A stretch of 64,000 bases of DNA from Rhizobium sp. P32RR-XVIII (GCF_012641395.1 NZ_JABAIH010000016.1:34439-98438), one strand, 5' to 3'. Numbered from the stretch's first letter, positions 1-8,939 are shown. Program-made: numbers and translations. The notes: generated by a model not told the origin, from the sequence alone.

Positions 1-157
1 GAATTGGTTCGATTATTTTATAAAGCGAGGCCTTATTGCTGTTATTTCTTCGGCATCAGCCCGTCGTCGTCAAGCCAATTTATCAAGAAAAAATGCCGAA
101 TTGTGAATCAGAAACAAAATCTGCTTATTTTATTGCGCGCTTCATACCTTGATGAAT
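1..157. other. Upstream leader, no gene seen
   Basis: The first bases are A+T-richer than the rest of the locus and hold no convincing coding frame. A short open frame at 4..213 has no recognisable composition or ribosome site and overlaps the likely promoter region of the GntR gene at 204. I treat the stretch as promoter DNA; no clean -35/-10 pair stands out. Confidence 0.4.
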
Positions 158-190
158 GGTTCGCAATGGTTCATGTTGCGGGTGCGAACC
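158..190. promoter_or_regulatory. Candidate operator of the GntR regulator
   Basis: GGTTCGCA (158..165) and TGCGAACC (183..190) form a perfect 8-bp inverted repeat with a 17-bp spacer, ending 13 bp before the GTG start at 204. FCD-type GntR proteins often bind inverted repeats next to their own start, so autoregulation is the likely meaning. This is inference from position and symmetry only. Confidence 0.35.
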
Positions 191-203
191 TGAGGGGTGA
201 GAC

Positions 204-893
204 GTGCCGATAGAGGCCAAACATAATGTGCTGGATGCGCTGCGTGAGGCAATCCAGACAACGGATGAGCGTTTCATCATCGATGAGAGGCTCTTGCCCG
301 AGCGGGAACTCAGTGAGCGGCTTGGCGTCGGGCGTCGAGCAGTCCGTCAGGCGTTGAATGAACTAGAGGGCGAGGGGCTGCTATTCAGAAAGCAGGGGCT
401 AGGAACGTTCGTTCGGGAGGTCGGCCCCAAGTCCACCAGCCTCAAATCGTTGACGAACCGGACCAGCCCGAACGACATCATCGAAGTAAGGCTTGAGGTG
501 GAGCCGGTGCTGGCGCGTTTGGCTGCGACCCGGGCGACGCCGAAAGACATCGACCAGATGCGGCTCTTCGTTCGTCGGGCAGCCCAGGCTGCGACGCCGC
601 GGGAATACGAGCAGTGGGACAGTGCTTTCCACACCAAAATCGCCGAAAGCGTGCGCAATACGATGTTCTGGGGGGTATTCCGGCTCATCAATTCGGTGCG
701 CAAGGAGCAGCACTGGGTAAATTCCAGAAGTCGCGTCTTCACGTTTGGCGTCAGTGAGGAAATGGTCAGGCAGCACCACGCGATCGTTGCGGCGATATCA
801 GCCCGCGATCCCGTGGCCGCCGAGGAGGCGATGCGCATCCACATTTCAACCGTCGGCCTGCGGATCAGCCAGTCAATGCCGCATCCGGCATGA
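204..893 (+). CDS. GntR/FadR-family transcriptional regulator
   Basis: A 229-residue one-component regulator of the FCD (FadR C-terminal) subgroup. The winged helix-turn-helix covers about residues 5-70 (the stretch around LPERELSERLGVGRRAVRQAL is typical), followed by an all-helical FCD ligand domain with the expected Asp and His residues (DSAFHTKIAE, HHAIVAAI, MRIHIS) that in this family bind a metal and an organic-acid effector. The start is a GTG preceded by a purine-rich stretch (GAGGGGTGAGAC). It stands alone on the plus strand, facing the long minus-strand sugar operon, and so may control that operon or its own neighbours. The effector cannot be read from the sequence. Confidence 0.85.
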   Translation: MPIEAKHNVLDALREAIQTTDERFIIDERLLPERELSERLGVGRRAVRQALNELEGEGLLFRKQGLGTFVREVGPKSTSLKSLTNRTSPNDIIEVRLEVEPVLARLAATRATPKDIDQMRLFVRRAAQAATPREYEQWDSAFHTKIAESVRNTMFWGVFRLINSVRKEQHWVNSRSRVFTFGVSEEMVRQHHAIVAAISARDPVAAEEAMRIHISTVGLRISQSMPHPA

Positions 894-1097
894 GCGTCGT
901 TGCGATTCGGATCGAGGACGATCTTGTGTCCCACCTCGATCATTCTGGCCGGCCGGTATCGTCACCGCTCCGGCGATTCGAAGTACCGCAAGACCCTTAG
1001 GCGCAGGAAGACCCAATGCTGCCGTTACACCAACCGTCGTGCGATATATGGCGGGCGGAGCGGCTGACGAGTTCGCGATTATTATCGACGCCGACAA

Positions 1098-1247
1098 CTA
1101 ATTAGCCGCCGCGCGTGAGGCGATGAGATCGGCCAGCGGTCGATCTTTCTCTTTGACAACCGCGCTTCGGCCTTTCCTATCGGGAATGACTGATACCAAG
1201 ACATCCATGTCAGCGGTGATACGCTCTTCCGTCGAAACTACCTGCAT
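1098..1247 (-). CDS. Small hypothetical protein (possible gene remnant)
   Basis: A 49-codon frame from ATG at 1247 to TAG at 1098. The same frame is open a further 25 codons upstream without an obvious start, which suggests the tail of a longer lost gene. The predicted peptide is hydrophilic, and I recognise no family. It lies in the 430-bp space between the GntR gene and the first dhaL-type gene, where I see nothing else. Low confidence that it is expressed. Confidence 0.25.
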   Translation of the reverse strand: MQVVSTEERITADMDVLVSVIPDRKGRSAVVKEKDRPLADLIASRAAAN

Positions 1248-1322
1248 TGTCGAATGCCCAACACTATCATGCTCTTCGGATCGAAGGACCAGATGTGATC
1301 TTTCGCGATCAACGCTGAGTGC

Positions 1323-1979
1323 TCAAATGGTAGGTTCATTTTCCGCGAATGCGTCCCTCATCGCCTTTATGATGACGACGGCCGACGCCGCGCCCGGATC
1401 GATATGGCCGAGGGATCGTTCACCGAGACGGGCCGCACGGCCGCGGGTCGCGACCATCGAACGTGTCGAGCGTGCTCCGGCATCAGCGGCATCGACAATC
1501 TCGTTCCACATATCCTGAAGGCTGGCCTGCCGCTCACGTGCTGCCGCAGCGGCTTCGGCCGCCGGAATCCATGCATCGAGCATCGTCTTGTCGCCGCGCT
1601 GCCCCTTACCACGCTCCCGAATACCCAATGTCATCGCTTCGAGGATGGATGCTTGGCAAGCGACCGACAGCGTCTCGTCCTGCTTCAGTGACAAAGCCGC
1701 CTTGCGAAAGGCCGTCGCATAGAGAGGGCCGGTCGAGGCGCCGACGGCATCAAGGAAGGCCGAAGCGGCAGCCGAAAATACCTCGGAGGCCCGCATCTCA
1801 TCCAAATCGCGCTTGGCCAGTTCGCTGTTCACCGCCTGGAAGCCAAGGGACATGGTGATGCCGTGATCAGCATCCCCGATCGCGCCGTCCAGATCGGAGA
1901 GATGATCCTTATCAGCCGAAATCGCGACCGATATCCGATGAAACATCCTGCTCAAGCGGCGGGCCGCGTTTGCCGACAT
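1323..1979 (-). CDS. DhaL-type kinase subunit (second copy)
   Basis: A 218-residue DhaL-family protein, the ATP-binding half of dihydroxyacetone-type ketose kinases. The Mg-ATP signature DGAIGDADHG lies at residues 31-40 with the key Asp31, Asp36, Asp38 and His39. GDKTMLDAW and the C-terminal GRAARLGERSLGHIDPGA segment are also family hallmarks. The start ATG at 1979 has a good site (GGAGGATACGC). It lies 54 bp downstream of the SorC-DhaK fusion gene, so fusion and DhaL probably make one kinase pair. Homologues phosphorylate dihydroxyacetone, erythrulose or related small ketoses; whether ATP or a PTS protein (DhaM) supplies phosphate is unknown, but no dhaM is present, which favours ATP. Confidence 0.88.
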   Translation of the reverse strand: MSANAARRLSRMFHRISVAISADKDHLSDLDGAIGDADHGITMSLGFQAVNSELAKRDLDEMRASEVFSAAASAFLDAVGASTGPLYATAFRKAALSLKQDETLSVACQASILEAMTLGIRERGKGQRGDKTMLDAWIPAAEAAAAARERQASLQDMWNEIVDAADAGARSTRSMVATRGRAARLGERSLGHIDPGAASAVVIIKAMRDAFAENEPTI

Positions 1980-2033
1980 GCGTATCCTCCCAATTCACAC
2001 AACCCGGTCACCGAGATGTTCTTTGCTTTCAGT

Positions 2034-4118
2034 TTACAACCTGAGAAACGCCGTATCGCAGGGATGATGAAGCAGATCCGTCAGTTGCTGGTCAAGGTGC
2101 AGGATCGATATGGATGCACCGACCATATCGAGCGATGTGCAGTAATGCCCCACCCAGTTCGCTTCGATCTTGACACCCTTGGCGCTCAAGCGCTGTTCGA
2201 CGCGCCGGTAGAGAATATAAAGCTCCATCAATGGTGTGCCGCCGAAAGAATTGACGAGAACAGCGACGCGGTCTCCCGAGATGGGTTTCATCTCCGAGAA
2301 TATTCGATCCATCACAACGTCGACGATACCATCGGCACTCCTCATCTTTTCCCGCATCACGCCGGGTTCGCCATGAATACCCATGCCGATTTCCATGTCG
2401 TCCGGACCTATCTCGAAATTATGCCGTCTGGTTTGCGGCAGCGAACATGGCTCCAGCGCGACCCCCATTGTGAAGGTGCGGGCATTGGCCTTGCGCGTCG
2501 CTAGTTCGCAGGCATCGAGTGACAGACCCTGATCGCAGGCCGCACCGGCAATCTTGAAAATGAAAAAATTGCCTGCGACACCGCGGCGCCCGTCCCTGTC
2601 TTCCAGCGCGGAAGACGAAATATCGTCGGTCGTCACCACCGTGCGCACCTCGATATTGTCGTCTGCAGCCATTTCGGCTGCCATTTCGAAATTCATGACG
2701 TCGCCGGCGTAGTTTCCATAGACGAAGAGCACGCCCTTGCCGCCGGAGGCAGCCTTTGCGCATTGCAGGATTGGTCCCGGAGGCGGCGAGGAAAAGATAT
2801 TGCCGACAGCAACAGCGTCGGCGAGCCCCTTGCCGACATAACCGAGAAAAGCCGGCTCGTGGCCCGTACCCCCGCCGACGACCAGTCCGACCTTACCCTC
2901 GCGCGGGCCGGATCGGGCAACGAGCGCGCGGTTGGAACTGTCGACCGGTCGAAGGTAGCTCGCGTGCGCTTTGACGACACCGTCGAGCATTTCCTCGACG
3001 ACATCATCGGGGTTGTTGAGGAACTTCTTGATATGGGTCCGGAAGCTGTTGGATTGAGCGGAGATCTCGCTTTCTACACGTGGGCGCTGGGAGATCTTCT
3101 GGTCGACTTCCGTAACGCCATCGGCGTTCAAGATGCCGCGGCCGGTAGCAGCGTCGGTGATGAGGACATTGACATAGCCGCCGCGAAGCGCGGCAAGAAT
3201 AGCCGGCACTTTGTCAAAGCCGCCTGCAACGGCGATGCGCGTCTTGATCTTCTTCAGCAACTCGAGCGAAATGCCGACCGTGCAGTCGTCCAACGGTCCT
3301 GCGACGGAGCGTCCATGGCCGTCGATGAAGCGGCCGGCCACCACACCGGTGGCATCCTTGGCCAGATAGTCCTGCAACGAAACGGAATCGAAAAAGCCGC
3401 TTGTGTGGATGGTGGAATTCGGTCGCATGGAGGCGATACCGAAGATCACCTTGTTTGCCTGTGAAAGCGCCTCGAACTGCCGGTCGATCAGCGGCTCCCG
3501 CAGGAGTATGTCTCGGACGGCGGGGCTGGAGACGATGGCAGGTGCTGCAATATTGATGAGCTTGGCATCGACTGCATCGGCAAAGGCCGCAGCACAAAGC
3601 TCGGGCGTATAAGCAAAAGTCGCGTTCGTTCCGCCGGTTGCCTGCACAACGGTCATGTCCTGCAGCCCCGATATGGAAGCTTGTTCACCGACCGCCAAGA
3701 TCGTGCGCCCCCAGACGACCGCGAGTGTGTCGCCGGACTTCAGGATCTTCTGTAGGGCCTGGGCGCCAGCAGAGCCCAGCCGTTCGATCAATGGACGGGC
3801 ACTGTCGTCGCTCGGCACGACCAGACAGTCGTGCAGCCCGAAGTGCCGTTTCAGTTCCTGGGCGATGGTCAGCGAGCTTAGTCGCGCCGGTTCGATGGAT
3901 ATGTTGACGATGCCGCGGGCACGCGCATCGGCGAGGTAGCTGTTCACCGTCGCGCGCGAGATTCCCATCGTTTCGGCAATATCACCCTGGGTCATACCGT
4001 CTTCGTAATAAAGCCAGCACGCCCATACGTAGGGGTCGTCGCCGTAACGCAACGGGATAGGTTCGGCCGCGATATCAGCGGTACCATTCTTTCGCGCCGA
4101 TGATGTCTTAGCGGTCAT
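2034..4118 (-). CDS. SorC-family regulator fused to a DhaK kinase domain
   Basis: One continuous 694-residue frame. Residues about 1-335 are a SorC/DeoR-type sugar-responsive regulator: a helix-turn-helix at about 38-68 (MTQGDIAETMGISRATVNSY) then the sugar-phosphate-binding domain. After a roughly 30-residue linker, residues about 363-694 are a complete DhaK domain with GGGTGHEP (His420) and GIHGEPG, whose His582 corresponds to the histidine that holds the ketose substrate covalently. No catalytic motif is missing. A separate DhaL follows 54 bp downstream. The layout suggests a regulator that senses substrate through its own kinase domain, or a regulator and kinase that are simply co-expressed. 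I believe similar fusions are annotated in rhizobia but know of no functional study. Confidence 0.9.
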   Translation of the reverse strand: MTAKTSSARKNGTADIAAEPIPLRYGDDPYVWACWLYYEDGMTQGDIAETMGISRATVNSYLADARARGIVNISIEPARLSSLTIAQELKRHFGLHDCLVVPSDDSARPLIERLGSAGAQALQKILKSGDTLAVVWGRTILAVGEQASISGLQDMTVVQATGGTNATFAYTPELCAAAFADAVDAKLINIAAPAIVSSPAVRDILLREPLIDRQFEALSQANKVIFGIASMRPNSTIHTSGFFDSVSLQDYLAKDATGVVAGRFIDGHGRSVAGPLDDCTVGISLELLKKIKTRIAVAGGFDKVPAILAALRGGYVNVLITDAATGRGILNADGVTEVDQKISQRPRVESEISAQSNSFRTHIKKFLNNPDDVVEEMLDGVVKAHASYLRPVDSSNRALVARSGPREGKVGLVVGGGTGHEPAFLGYVGKGLADAVAVGNIFSSPPPGPILQCAKAASGGKGVLFVYGNYAGDVMNFEMAAEMAADDNIEVRTVVTTDDISSSALEDRDGRRGVAGNFFIFKIAGAACDQGLSLDACELATRKANARTFTMGVALEPCSLPQTRRHNFEIGPDDMEIGMGIHGEPGVMREKMRSADGIVDVVMDRIFSEMKPISGDRVAVLVNSFGGTPLMELYILYRRVEQRLSAKGVKIEANWVGHYCTSLDMVGASISILHLDQQLTDLLHHPCDTAFLRL

Positions 4119-4198
4119 CCTGCCTGGTTTCCCTCATCCAAATCGACGGCGAAGATGAGCGTAAAAGCCGCAGTTTTCAACGTGCCCTCGCCTGATTG

Positions 4199-4224
4199 TT
4201 CCCGGCCGCCGCAGCGGCCGGGAA
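4199..4224 (-). terminator. GC-rich hairpin after dhaL
   Basis: A perfect 11-bp stem (TTCCCGGCCGC / GCGGCCGGGAA) closed by the tetraloop CGCA, 46 bp past the dhaL stop and before the SorC-DhaK gene. There is no T-run, so it is more likely an mRNA 3'-end stabiliser or attenuator than a classical intrinsic terminator. It may lower expression of the regulator-kinase relative to the upstream genes. Confidence 0.5.
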
Positions 4225-4269
4225 GGTGATGCAAGGGAGGATCACGGGCTCTCACCAAAGCCCGACCTG

Positions 4270-4917
4270 TCAGGCGGGCTGAAGCCTCGTCTCCACGCCA
4301 TCAGCCAGCGACTTGAGGATCAGTGCACAGGATGTTGCGCCGGCATCGAGCACGCCGAGCGAACGCTCGCCGAGACGGCTTGCCCGGCCGATCATGGCGA
4401 CGAGGTCGCGCGTGCTATCCCGTCCGGCTTCGGCGGCCACGATGAGTGCCGTGAGCGCCTCGGCAAAAGACTTGCCGCTGCCGATAGCCGCGTCGAATGC
4501 GGTGATTGCAGGCACCAGCGTGTCAATCAGCGTCTTGTCGCCAACCTTGGCAGAGCCTATCGCCTGGATGCCGTCGAGGCCGTTGTGCAGCATGGTGCTG
4601 AAGGTCGCAGCATCGATGGCATCGGATTTTTCGATCGTTTCGGCAAACTGCGTGAACATCACGCCATAGAGCGGTCCCATTGAGCCGCCGATCTCCGTCA
4701 TCAGCACGGTGCCGAGCGTGTCGAGCGCTTCAGCCAGCGACATGTCGGCACCCTTGATGCGTTCGGCCGCCATGCCGAAACCCTTGGCCATGTTGACACC
4801 ATGATCTCCATCGCCGATCTTGCCGTCGATTTCGCTGAGATAGGCACGATTTTCGATGATCCTGTCGGCCAGTGAGAGAACGATCTCGCCCGATTTCCCA
4901 TTCTGAAATTTCTGCAT
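4270..4917 (-). CDS. dhaL: DhaL-type kinase subunit
   Basis: A 215-residue DhaL subunit that binds Mg-ATP (or ADP) and phosphorylates the ketose held by DhaK. DGKIGDGDHG at residues 31-40 gives the Asp31/Asp36/Asp38/His39 set, and GDKTLIDT and GRASRLGERSLGVLDAGATS follow. The length is normal for the family. Start ATG at 4917 has the site GGGGAGGCAGAGGTA. It sits 15 bp after dhaK (4933..5928), an arrangement typical of two-subunit kinases. With the DhaL at 1323 this gives two DhaL copies in one locus; they share the same signature spacing but diverge elsewhere. Confidence 0.92.
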   Translation of the reverse strand: MQKFQNGKSGEIVLSLADRIIENRAYLSEIDGKIGDGDHGVNMAKGFGMAAERIKGADMSLAEALDTLGTVLMTEIGGSMGPLYGVMFTQFAETIEKSDAIDAATFSTMLHNGLDGIQAIGSAKVGDKTLIDTLVPAITAFDAAIGSGKSFAEALTALIVAAEAGRDSTRDLVAMIGRASRLGERSLGVLDAGATSCALILKSLADGVETRLQPA

Positions 4918-4932
4918 TACCTCTGCCTCCCC

Positions 4933-5928
4933 TTAGAGCATCGCGGGGCACTGAACATCGACCTCAAGCAGCCGCTTCAGCTCGTCGTCCAGCGCCATCA
5001 CGGTCAATGTTGCGCCGACCATTTCCAGCGATGTGAAATAATTGCCGACATAGACCTTGTGGATCTTCAACCCGCGTCCGGCAATCTCGGATTCGATCGT
5101 GTCGTGGAGAATATAGAGCTCGTTGAGCGGTGTGGCGCCGAGACCGGAGACGAGGACTGCAACCTCGGTTCCGGCAGCAAGCTGATGATCGTCAAGAACG
5201 ATCTTGGCCATTTCCTCGGCCACTTCCCTGGCTGATTTCAGTGGCTCGACACGCACGCCGGGCTCGCCGTGATGGCCGATGCCGACCTCCATCGTCCCCG
5301 GTTCGATGGTAAAGTTCGGATGGCCGACCGATGGAAGCGTGCAGGGGCCAAGGCCAACGCCGATCGAACGGCAATTGTCGATCGCCTTCTGCGCCGTCGC
5401 CTGCACCTCTTCGAGGCCGGCGCCTTCTGCAGCCTTTGCTGCTCCGCACTTCCACATGAAGATTTCGCCGGCAACGCCGCGGCGCTTTTCTCGCTCCTCT
5501 GGGCTAGCGGAACATACATCATCATTGGCAACGACGGTGGCGATCTCGATGCCTTCCTTCGCCGCCAACTTGATTGCCATCTTCACGTTCATGTTGTCGC
5601 CGGCATAGTTGCCATAGAGGCAGACGACACCCTTTCCGCCATTGGCTTCACGCGCAGCATCGAGAAAGCTCTTTGCCGTCGGCGAGGAAAAAAGTTCGCC
5701 GACAGCGACGGCATCCAGCATGTTGCGGCCGGTATAGCCGATGAAAGCAGGCTCATGGCCCGAGCCACCGCCGGTAATGACCCCGACCTTGCCGGAGACC
5801 GGCGCCTGGCGAGAGGCGATCACTCGGGGATTTTGTGCGGATTGCCTGACGATGTCGGCATGGGCCTTGAGGAAACCCTTCACCGTATCTTCGACGACTT
5901 CATCCGGATTGTTGATAAACCGCTGCAT
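4933..5928 (-). CDS. dhaK: DhaK-type ketose kinase, substrate-binding subunit
   Basis: A 331-residue DhaK subunit. It binds a small ketose through a hemiaminal to His220 (in IGHHGEPG), with His58 (GGGSGHEP) and Asp111 (GNYAGDNMN) as the other active-site residues of the family. The full length and all motifs are present. The start ATG at 5928 has GATAGGAG upstream. It forms an operon with dhaL downstream and with the SDR gene upstream. In actinobacteria related kinases act on D- or L-erythrulose after tetritol oxidation, while in enterobacteria they act on dihydroxyacetone. The RpiB-like isomerase across the promoter makes a four-carbon substrate attractive, but this is inference. Confidence 0.92.
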   Translation of the reverse strand: MQRFINNPDEVVEDTVKGFLKAHADIVRQSAQNPRVIASRQAPVSGKVGVITGGGSGHEPAFIGYTGRNMLDAVAVGELFSSPTAKSFLDAAREANGGKGVVCLYGNYAGDNMNVKMAIKLAAKEGIEIATVVANDDVCSASPEEREKRRGVAGEIFMWKCGAAKAAEGAGLEEVQATAQKAIDNCRSIGVGLGPCTLPSVGHPNFTIEPGTMEVGIGHHGEPGVRVEPLKSAREVAEEMAKIVLDDHQLAAGTEVAVLVSGLGATPLNELYILHDTIESEIAGRGLKIHKVYVGNYFTSLEMVGATLTVMALDDELKRLLEVDVQCPAML

Positions 5929-5950
5929 TCTAACTCCTATCTACCGCGCG

Positions 5951-6721
5951 TCAGATAATGGTGTAGCCGCCGTCGACCAGAAGGTCCGCGCCATTGATCA
6001 TATCGGCGCCGTTGGAAGCCAGGAACACCGCCGCCGCCGCAATCTCTTCGGGGAACGCGAAGCGGCCGGATGGAATGCGCTGTTTCAGCGCTTCACCACG
6101 CGGGCCGTCCCATGCCTTCCTGCCGAGATCAGTCAGGACGACGGTCGGAGAGATCGTGTTGACGTTGATGCCGTGTTTGCCCCATTCGGCGGCAAGTGTC
6201 TTAGAAAGGCCGATGACGCCGAACTTCGAGGCACAATAGGCGACATGCTGATCGATGGCGACAGTGCCAGCCTGGGATGCCATGTTGATGATCTTGCCGC
6301 CCCTGCCCGCCTTGATCATGGCGCGGCCAGCCGCCTGGGACACCAAAAAAGTGCCCTTGAGATTGATGGCGATGGTCTTGTCCCAGGCATCGAGGCTGAG
6401 TTCCTCCGCCGGCGCGAGCATGACGACACCGGCACTGTTGACGGCAATATCGACGCGACCAAACGCGGCCACCACATCGGCGACTACCTTTTCAACGGAT
6501 TGCGGGTTGGATACGTCGCAGACGAATGATTTCGCGCCGTTGCCGAGTTCGTCGGCCTTGGCCTTGGCAACAGATTCATTGATGTCGACCACGCCAACGA
6601 TCGCGCCTTTGGCAGCCATGGCAGATGCGATGGCACTGCCGATGCCTGAGGCACCGCCCGTAATCAGAGCGACCTTGCCGCTCAGGGAAAAGTTCAAATC
6701 AACCTGTTTGGTATCAGTCAT
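5951..6721 (-). CDS. SDR-family polyol dehydrogenase
   Basis: A 256-residue classical short-chain dehydrogenase/reductase. The NAD(P)-binding TGGASGIG is at residues 21-28, NSAG is in the middle, and the catalytic Ser (NMASQAG) and the YCASK Tyr-Lys pair are in place. The Asp after the second strand (VVDIN) favours NAD over NADP. It lies between the binding-protein gene and dhaK in the same operon, so it most likely oxidises an imported polyol to the ketose that DhaK/DhaL phosphorylate. Sequence style resembles galactitol and D-threitol dehydrogenases, but I cannot name the substrate. Confidence 0.85.
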   Translation of the reverse strand: MTDTKQVDLNFSLSGKVALITGGASGIGSAIASAMAAKGAIVGVVDINESVAKAKADELGNGAKSFVCDVSNPQSVEKVVADVVAAFGRVDIAVNSAGVVMLAPAEELSLDAWDKTIAINLKGTFLVSQAAGRAMIKAGRGGKIINMASQAGTVAIDQHVAYCASKFGVIGLSKTLAAEWGKHGINVNTISPTVVLTDLGRKAWDGPRGEALKQRIPSGRFAFPEEIAAAAVFLASNGADMINGADLLVDGGYTII

Positions 6722-6747
6722 GGCTTTCTTCTCAACCTGTCGGGATT

Positions 6748-6773
6748 TGGGGCGGGATCTTCATCCCGCCCCA
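6748..6773 (-). terminator. Hairpin after the sugar-binding-protein gene
   Basis: A perfect 11-bp stem, TGGGGCGGGAT pairing with ATCCCGCCCCA, closed by a tetraloop, located 7 bp past the stop of the binding-protein gene. No T-run follows. Such hairpins commonly protect binding-protein mRNA from 3' decay and give partial termination, keeping the binding protein in excess over later operon products. Confidence 0.55.
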
Positions 6774-6780
6774 GGGAGGA

Positions 6781-7767
6781 TCACTTGCGGGTGGAAAGCA
6801 GTTTATCGACGTTTTCAGCCGTCACCGGGGTCCACGGAACATTATAGGTCTTATCCTTGCCGTCGTTCCACGGCATATCCTTATAGGTCGTCCAGATATC
6901 GGATTCCGGCTTGTAGTTGCCCTTCTTGGCATTGAAGATCGCAAGATCCAGAGCGCCCTGCGCCTGGGCGCGGGCATCCTGAAGGATCGAGGTCATTTCG
7001 CCGGCCTTGGCGGCCCGCAGCGCGTCGGTGACACCGTCGATACCGGCAATGGCGAAGCTCTTGACGTCAAGGCCGGCAGCCTTGATCGCCTCGATGGCGC
7101 CGAGCGCCATTTCATCGTTCTGGCCGATAATGCCGTTGATCTGGTTCGGATGCGACGTCAGCCAGTTTTCCATCAGTGTCTGGGCCTCGGCGCGCGACCA
7201 GTTCGCGGTCTGGTCTTCAAGGACCTTCACATCCGGGCACTCGGCAAGCGCTTTTTTGTTGCCTTCCAGACGCTGGATCTGGGCAGACTGGCCGACCGGG
7301 CCCTCGATGATGACGACATTGCCCTTGCAGCCGATCTTGTCCAGCACGCTCTTGGCTTCGAGATAACCGGAGACCGTGTCGTCGGAACCGACATAGGAGG
7401 TCAGCTGGTCGGAATTGACGCGGGTGTTGGAGCCGATGACCGGAATGCCGGCATCGACCGCGGACTGAACGGCAGATGCACCTGCATCGACATCGATCGG
7501 CGCAAAGATGATCGCGTTGTACTTCTGCGTGATCATCGTCTTGAACTGGTCCTGCTGGACCAGCGCGTCATAGCGGCCATCGAAAACCGTCAGCTCCACC
7601 TCACCGCTCTTGACGGCCGGGTGATCCTGCAGGGCCGCGGTCCAGATCTGCATGAACTCCGCATTCAAGCCGTAGGGTGCTGCGCCAATCTTGATCTTTT
7701 CCTGGGCTGCGGCAGACGTCGCCAGCAGCGCTGTTGCCGAAGCAAGCGCAATCAAAAGCTTTTTCAC
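6781..7767 (-). CDS. Sugar ABC transporter substrate-binding protein (CUT2)
   Basis: A periplasmic binding protein of the ribose/galactose (peripla_BP_4) type, 328 residues. The frame is open far upstream, but the real start is the GTG at 7767: it has GGAGG 7 bp before it and begins a typical signal peptide (KKLLIALASATALLATSAAAQ). The mature part carries the type I fold signature, including IIFAPIDVDA and NGIIGQNDEMALGA. It works with the permease (7863..8939) and ATPase (8908..10386) encoded just upstream in the operon. Likely ligand: the polyol or sugar handled by the SDR and kinase genes downstream. Confidence 0.9.
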   Translation of the reverse strand: MKKLLIALASATALLATSAAAQEKIKIGAAPYGLNAEFMQIWTAALQDHPAVKSGEVELTVFDGRYDALVQQDQFKTMITQKYNAIIFAPIDVDAGASAVQSAVDAGIPVIGSNTRVNSDQLTSYVGSDDTVSGYLEAKSVLDKIGCKGNVVIIEGPVGQSAQIQRLEGNKKALAECPDVKVLEDQTANWSRAEAQTLMENWLTSHPNQINGIIGQNDEMALGAIEAIKAAGLDVKSFAIAGIDGVTDALRAAKAGEMTSILQDARAQAQGALDLAIFNAKKGNYKPESDIWTTYKDMPWNDGKDKTYNVPWTPVTAENVDKLLSTRK

Positions 7768-7862
7768 TATCGTTTTCCTCCACTTTGGGTTTAGGCTGCC
7801 GGCATGGCTTGCCTGTCTGACGGGGCGGCGAGCTGCCTGCCCCGAATTTCTGTAGATCGAGT

Positions 7863-8939
7863 TCAGGCTCCGAAATTTCGTTTCTGGTCGAGCATCACGG
7901 CGCCGACGATTAGGGCGCCCTTCAGAACCTGCTGGTAGTAGGACTGGATACCCATCAGATCGAGGCCGTTGTTCATGACGCCGATGATGAGGGCGCCGAT
8001 CAGCGTTCCTGTCACCCGACCGACGCCGCCTGAAAGGCTCGTGCCGCCGATGACGACCGCCGCGATCGCGTCCAGCTCGTAGGCGACGCCGGCCTGCGGC
8101 AGGCCCGAACCGGTGCGGGCGCTGAGCAGGATGCCTGCCAGTCCTGCGAGACCGCCGGATATGACGTAGACGGTGAAGCGAATACGGTCGGTATTGATGC
8201 CCGATGTCTTGGCTGCATGCGGATTGCCGCCAACGGCATAGATGTAGCGACCGAACCGTGTGCGGTTGAGGATCCACCAGGAGACCGCAAAAACAACAGC
8301 AAGCACGATAACCGGGGCAGGAAGGCCAAACACATCGCCGGTGCCGATCCAGCGGAAGGCGGGCGTAAGGGCCGGAACCGGGCGGCCGCCGCCGTAGATC
8401 AACGTCATGCCGCGGGCTGCTGAAAGCATGCCGAGCGTCGCGACGAAGGCAGGCACCGAGAAGCGCGAGACGATGACGCCGGAGATCGAGCCGCAGACGA
8501 CGCCGACGAGCACGCCGACAAGCAGGCCGATCGCGACCGGATAGGGCGAACCGATAACGCCGGCCGTTTGCGAGGTCGTTGCAAAACTGGCGCTGACGAT
8601 GCCGGCGAGCGCAACGACCGAGCCGACCGAAAGGTCGATGCCGCGCGTCAGGATCACGAAAGTCATGCCGATCGCCAGCACGCCGTTGATGGACGTCTGC
8701 AGCAGCACGTTGGAAATATTGCCACCGGTCAGGAAGAACTCGTTCGAGAACGAGAGAATGACGACCAGCAGCAGGAAGGCGAGGAAAATGCCGTATTCCT
8801 GCACGATCAGACGTCGCTGCTCCGTCTTGAACCAACCGCCCGCACTCTTATTGTCACTGACTGACACTGCTAGCTCCTGTGCTGCCGGACGAACGCTCTG
8901 ACCCTGATCAGGTCGATAAGTGGACGAGTGATTGGGCAT
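7863..8939 (-). CDS. Sugar ABC transporter permease (CUT2, RbsC-like)
   Basis: A 358-residue inner-membrane permease of the branched-chain/ribose (BPD_transp_2) family with about eight to ten hydrophobic helices after a roughly 45-residue polar N-terminus. GMTFVILTRGIDLSVGSVVAL, split by a helix, and the later LDAIAAVVIGGTSLSGGVG motif are the family's coupling and pore signatures. The start ATG at 8939 has GGAGGAG just upstream and lies 32 bp inside the 3' end of the ATPase gene, so translation is probably coupled. It forms the channel for the substrate captured by the 6781..7767 binding protein. Confidence 0.9.
   Translation of the reverse strand: MPNHSSTYRPDQGQSVRPAAQELAVSVSDNKSAGGWFKTEQRRLIVQEYGIFLAFLLLVVILSFSNEFFLTGGNISNVLLQTSINGVLAIGMTFVILTRGIDLSVGSVVALAGIVSASFATTSQTAGVIGSPYPVAIGLLVGVLVGVVCGSISGVIVSRFSVPAFVATLGMLSAARGMTLIYGGGRPVPALTPAFRWIGTGDVFGLPAPVIVLAVVFAVSWWILNRTRFGRYIYAVGGNPHAAKTSGINTDRIRFTVYVISGGLAGLAGILLSARTGSGLPQAGVAYELDAIAAVVIGGTSLSGGVGRVTGTLIGALIIGVMNNGLDLMGIQSYYQQVLKGALIVGAVMLDQKRNFGA

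Noticed and set aside
4..213. 69-codon frame at the window start
   Set aside because: No ribosome site or family resemblance, and it overlaps the GntR start and its likely operator.
7768..8835. Long upstream extension of the 6781 sugar-binding-protein frame
   Set aside because: The first 356 codons shadow the permease gene; the GTG at 7767 with its Shine-Dalgarno and signal peptide is the real start.
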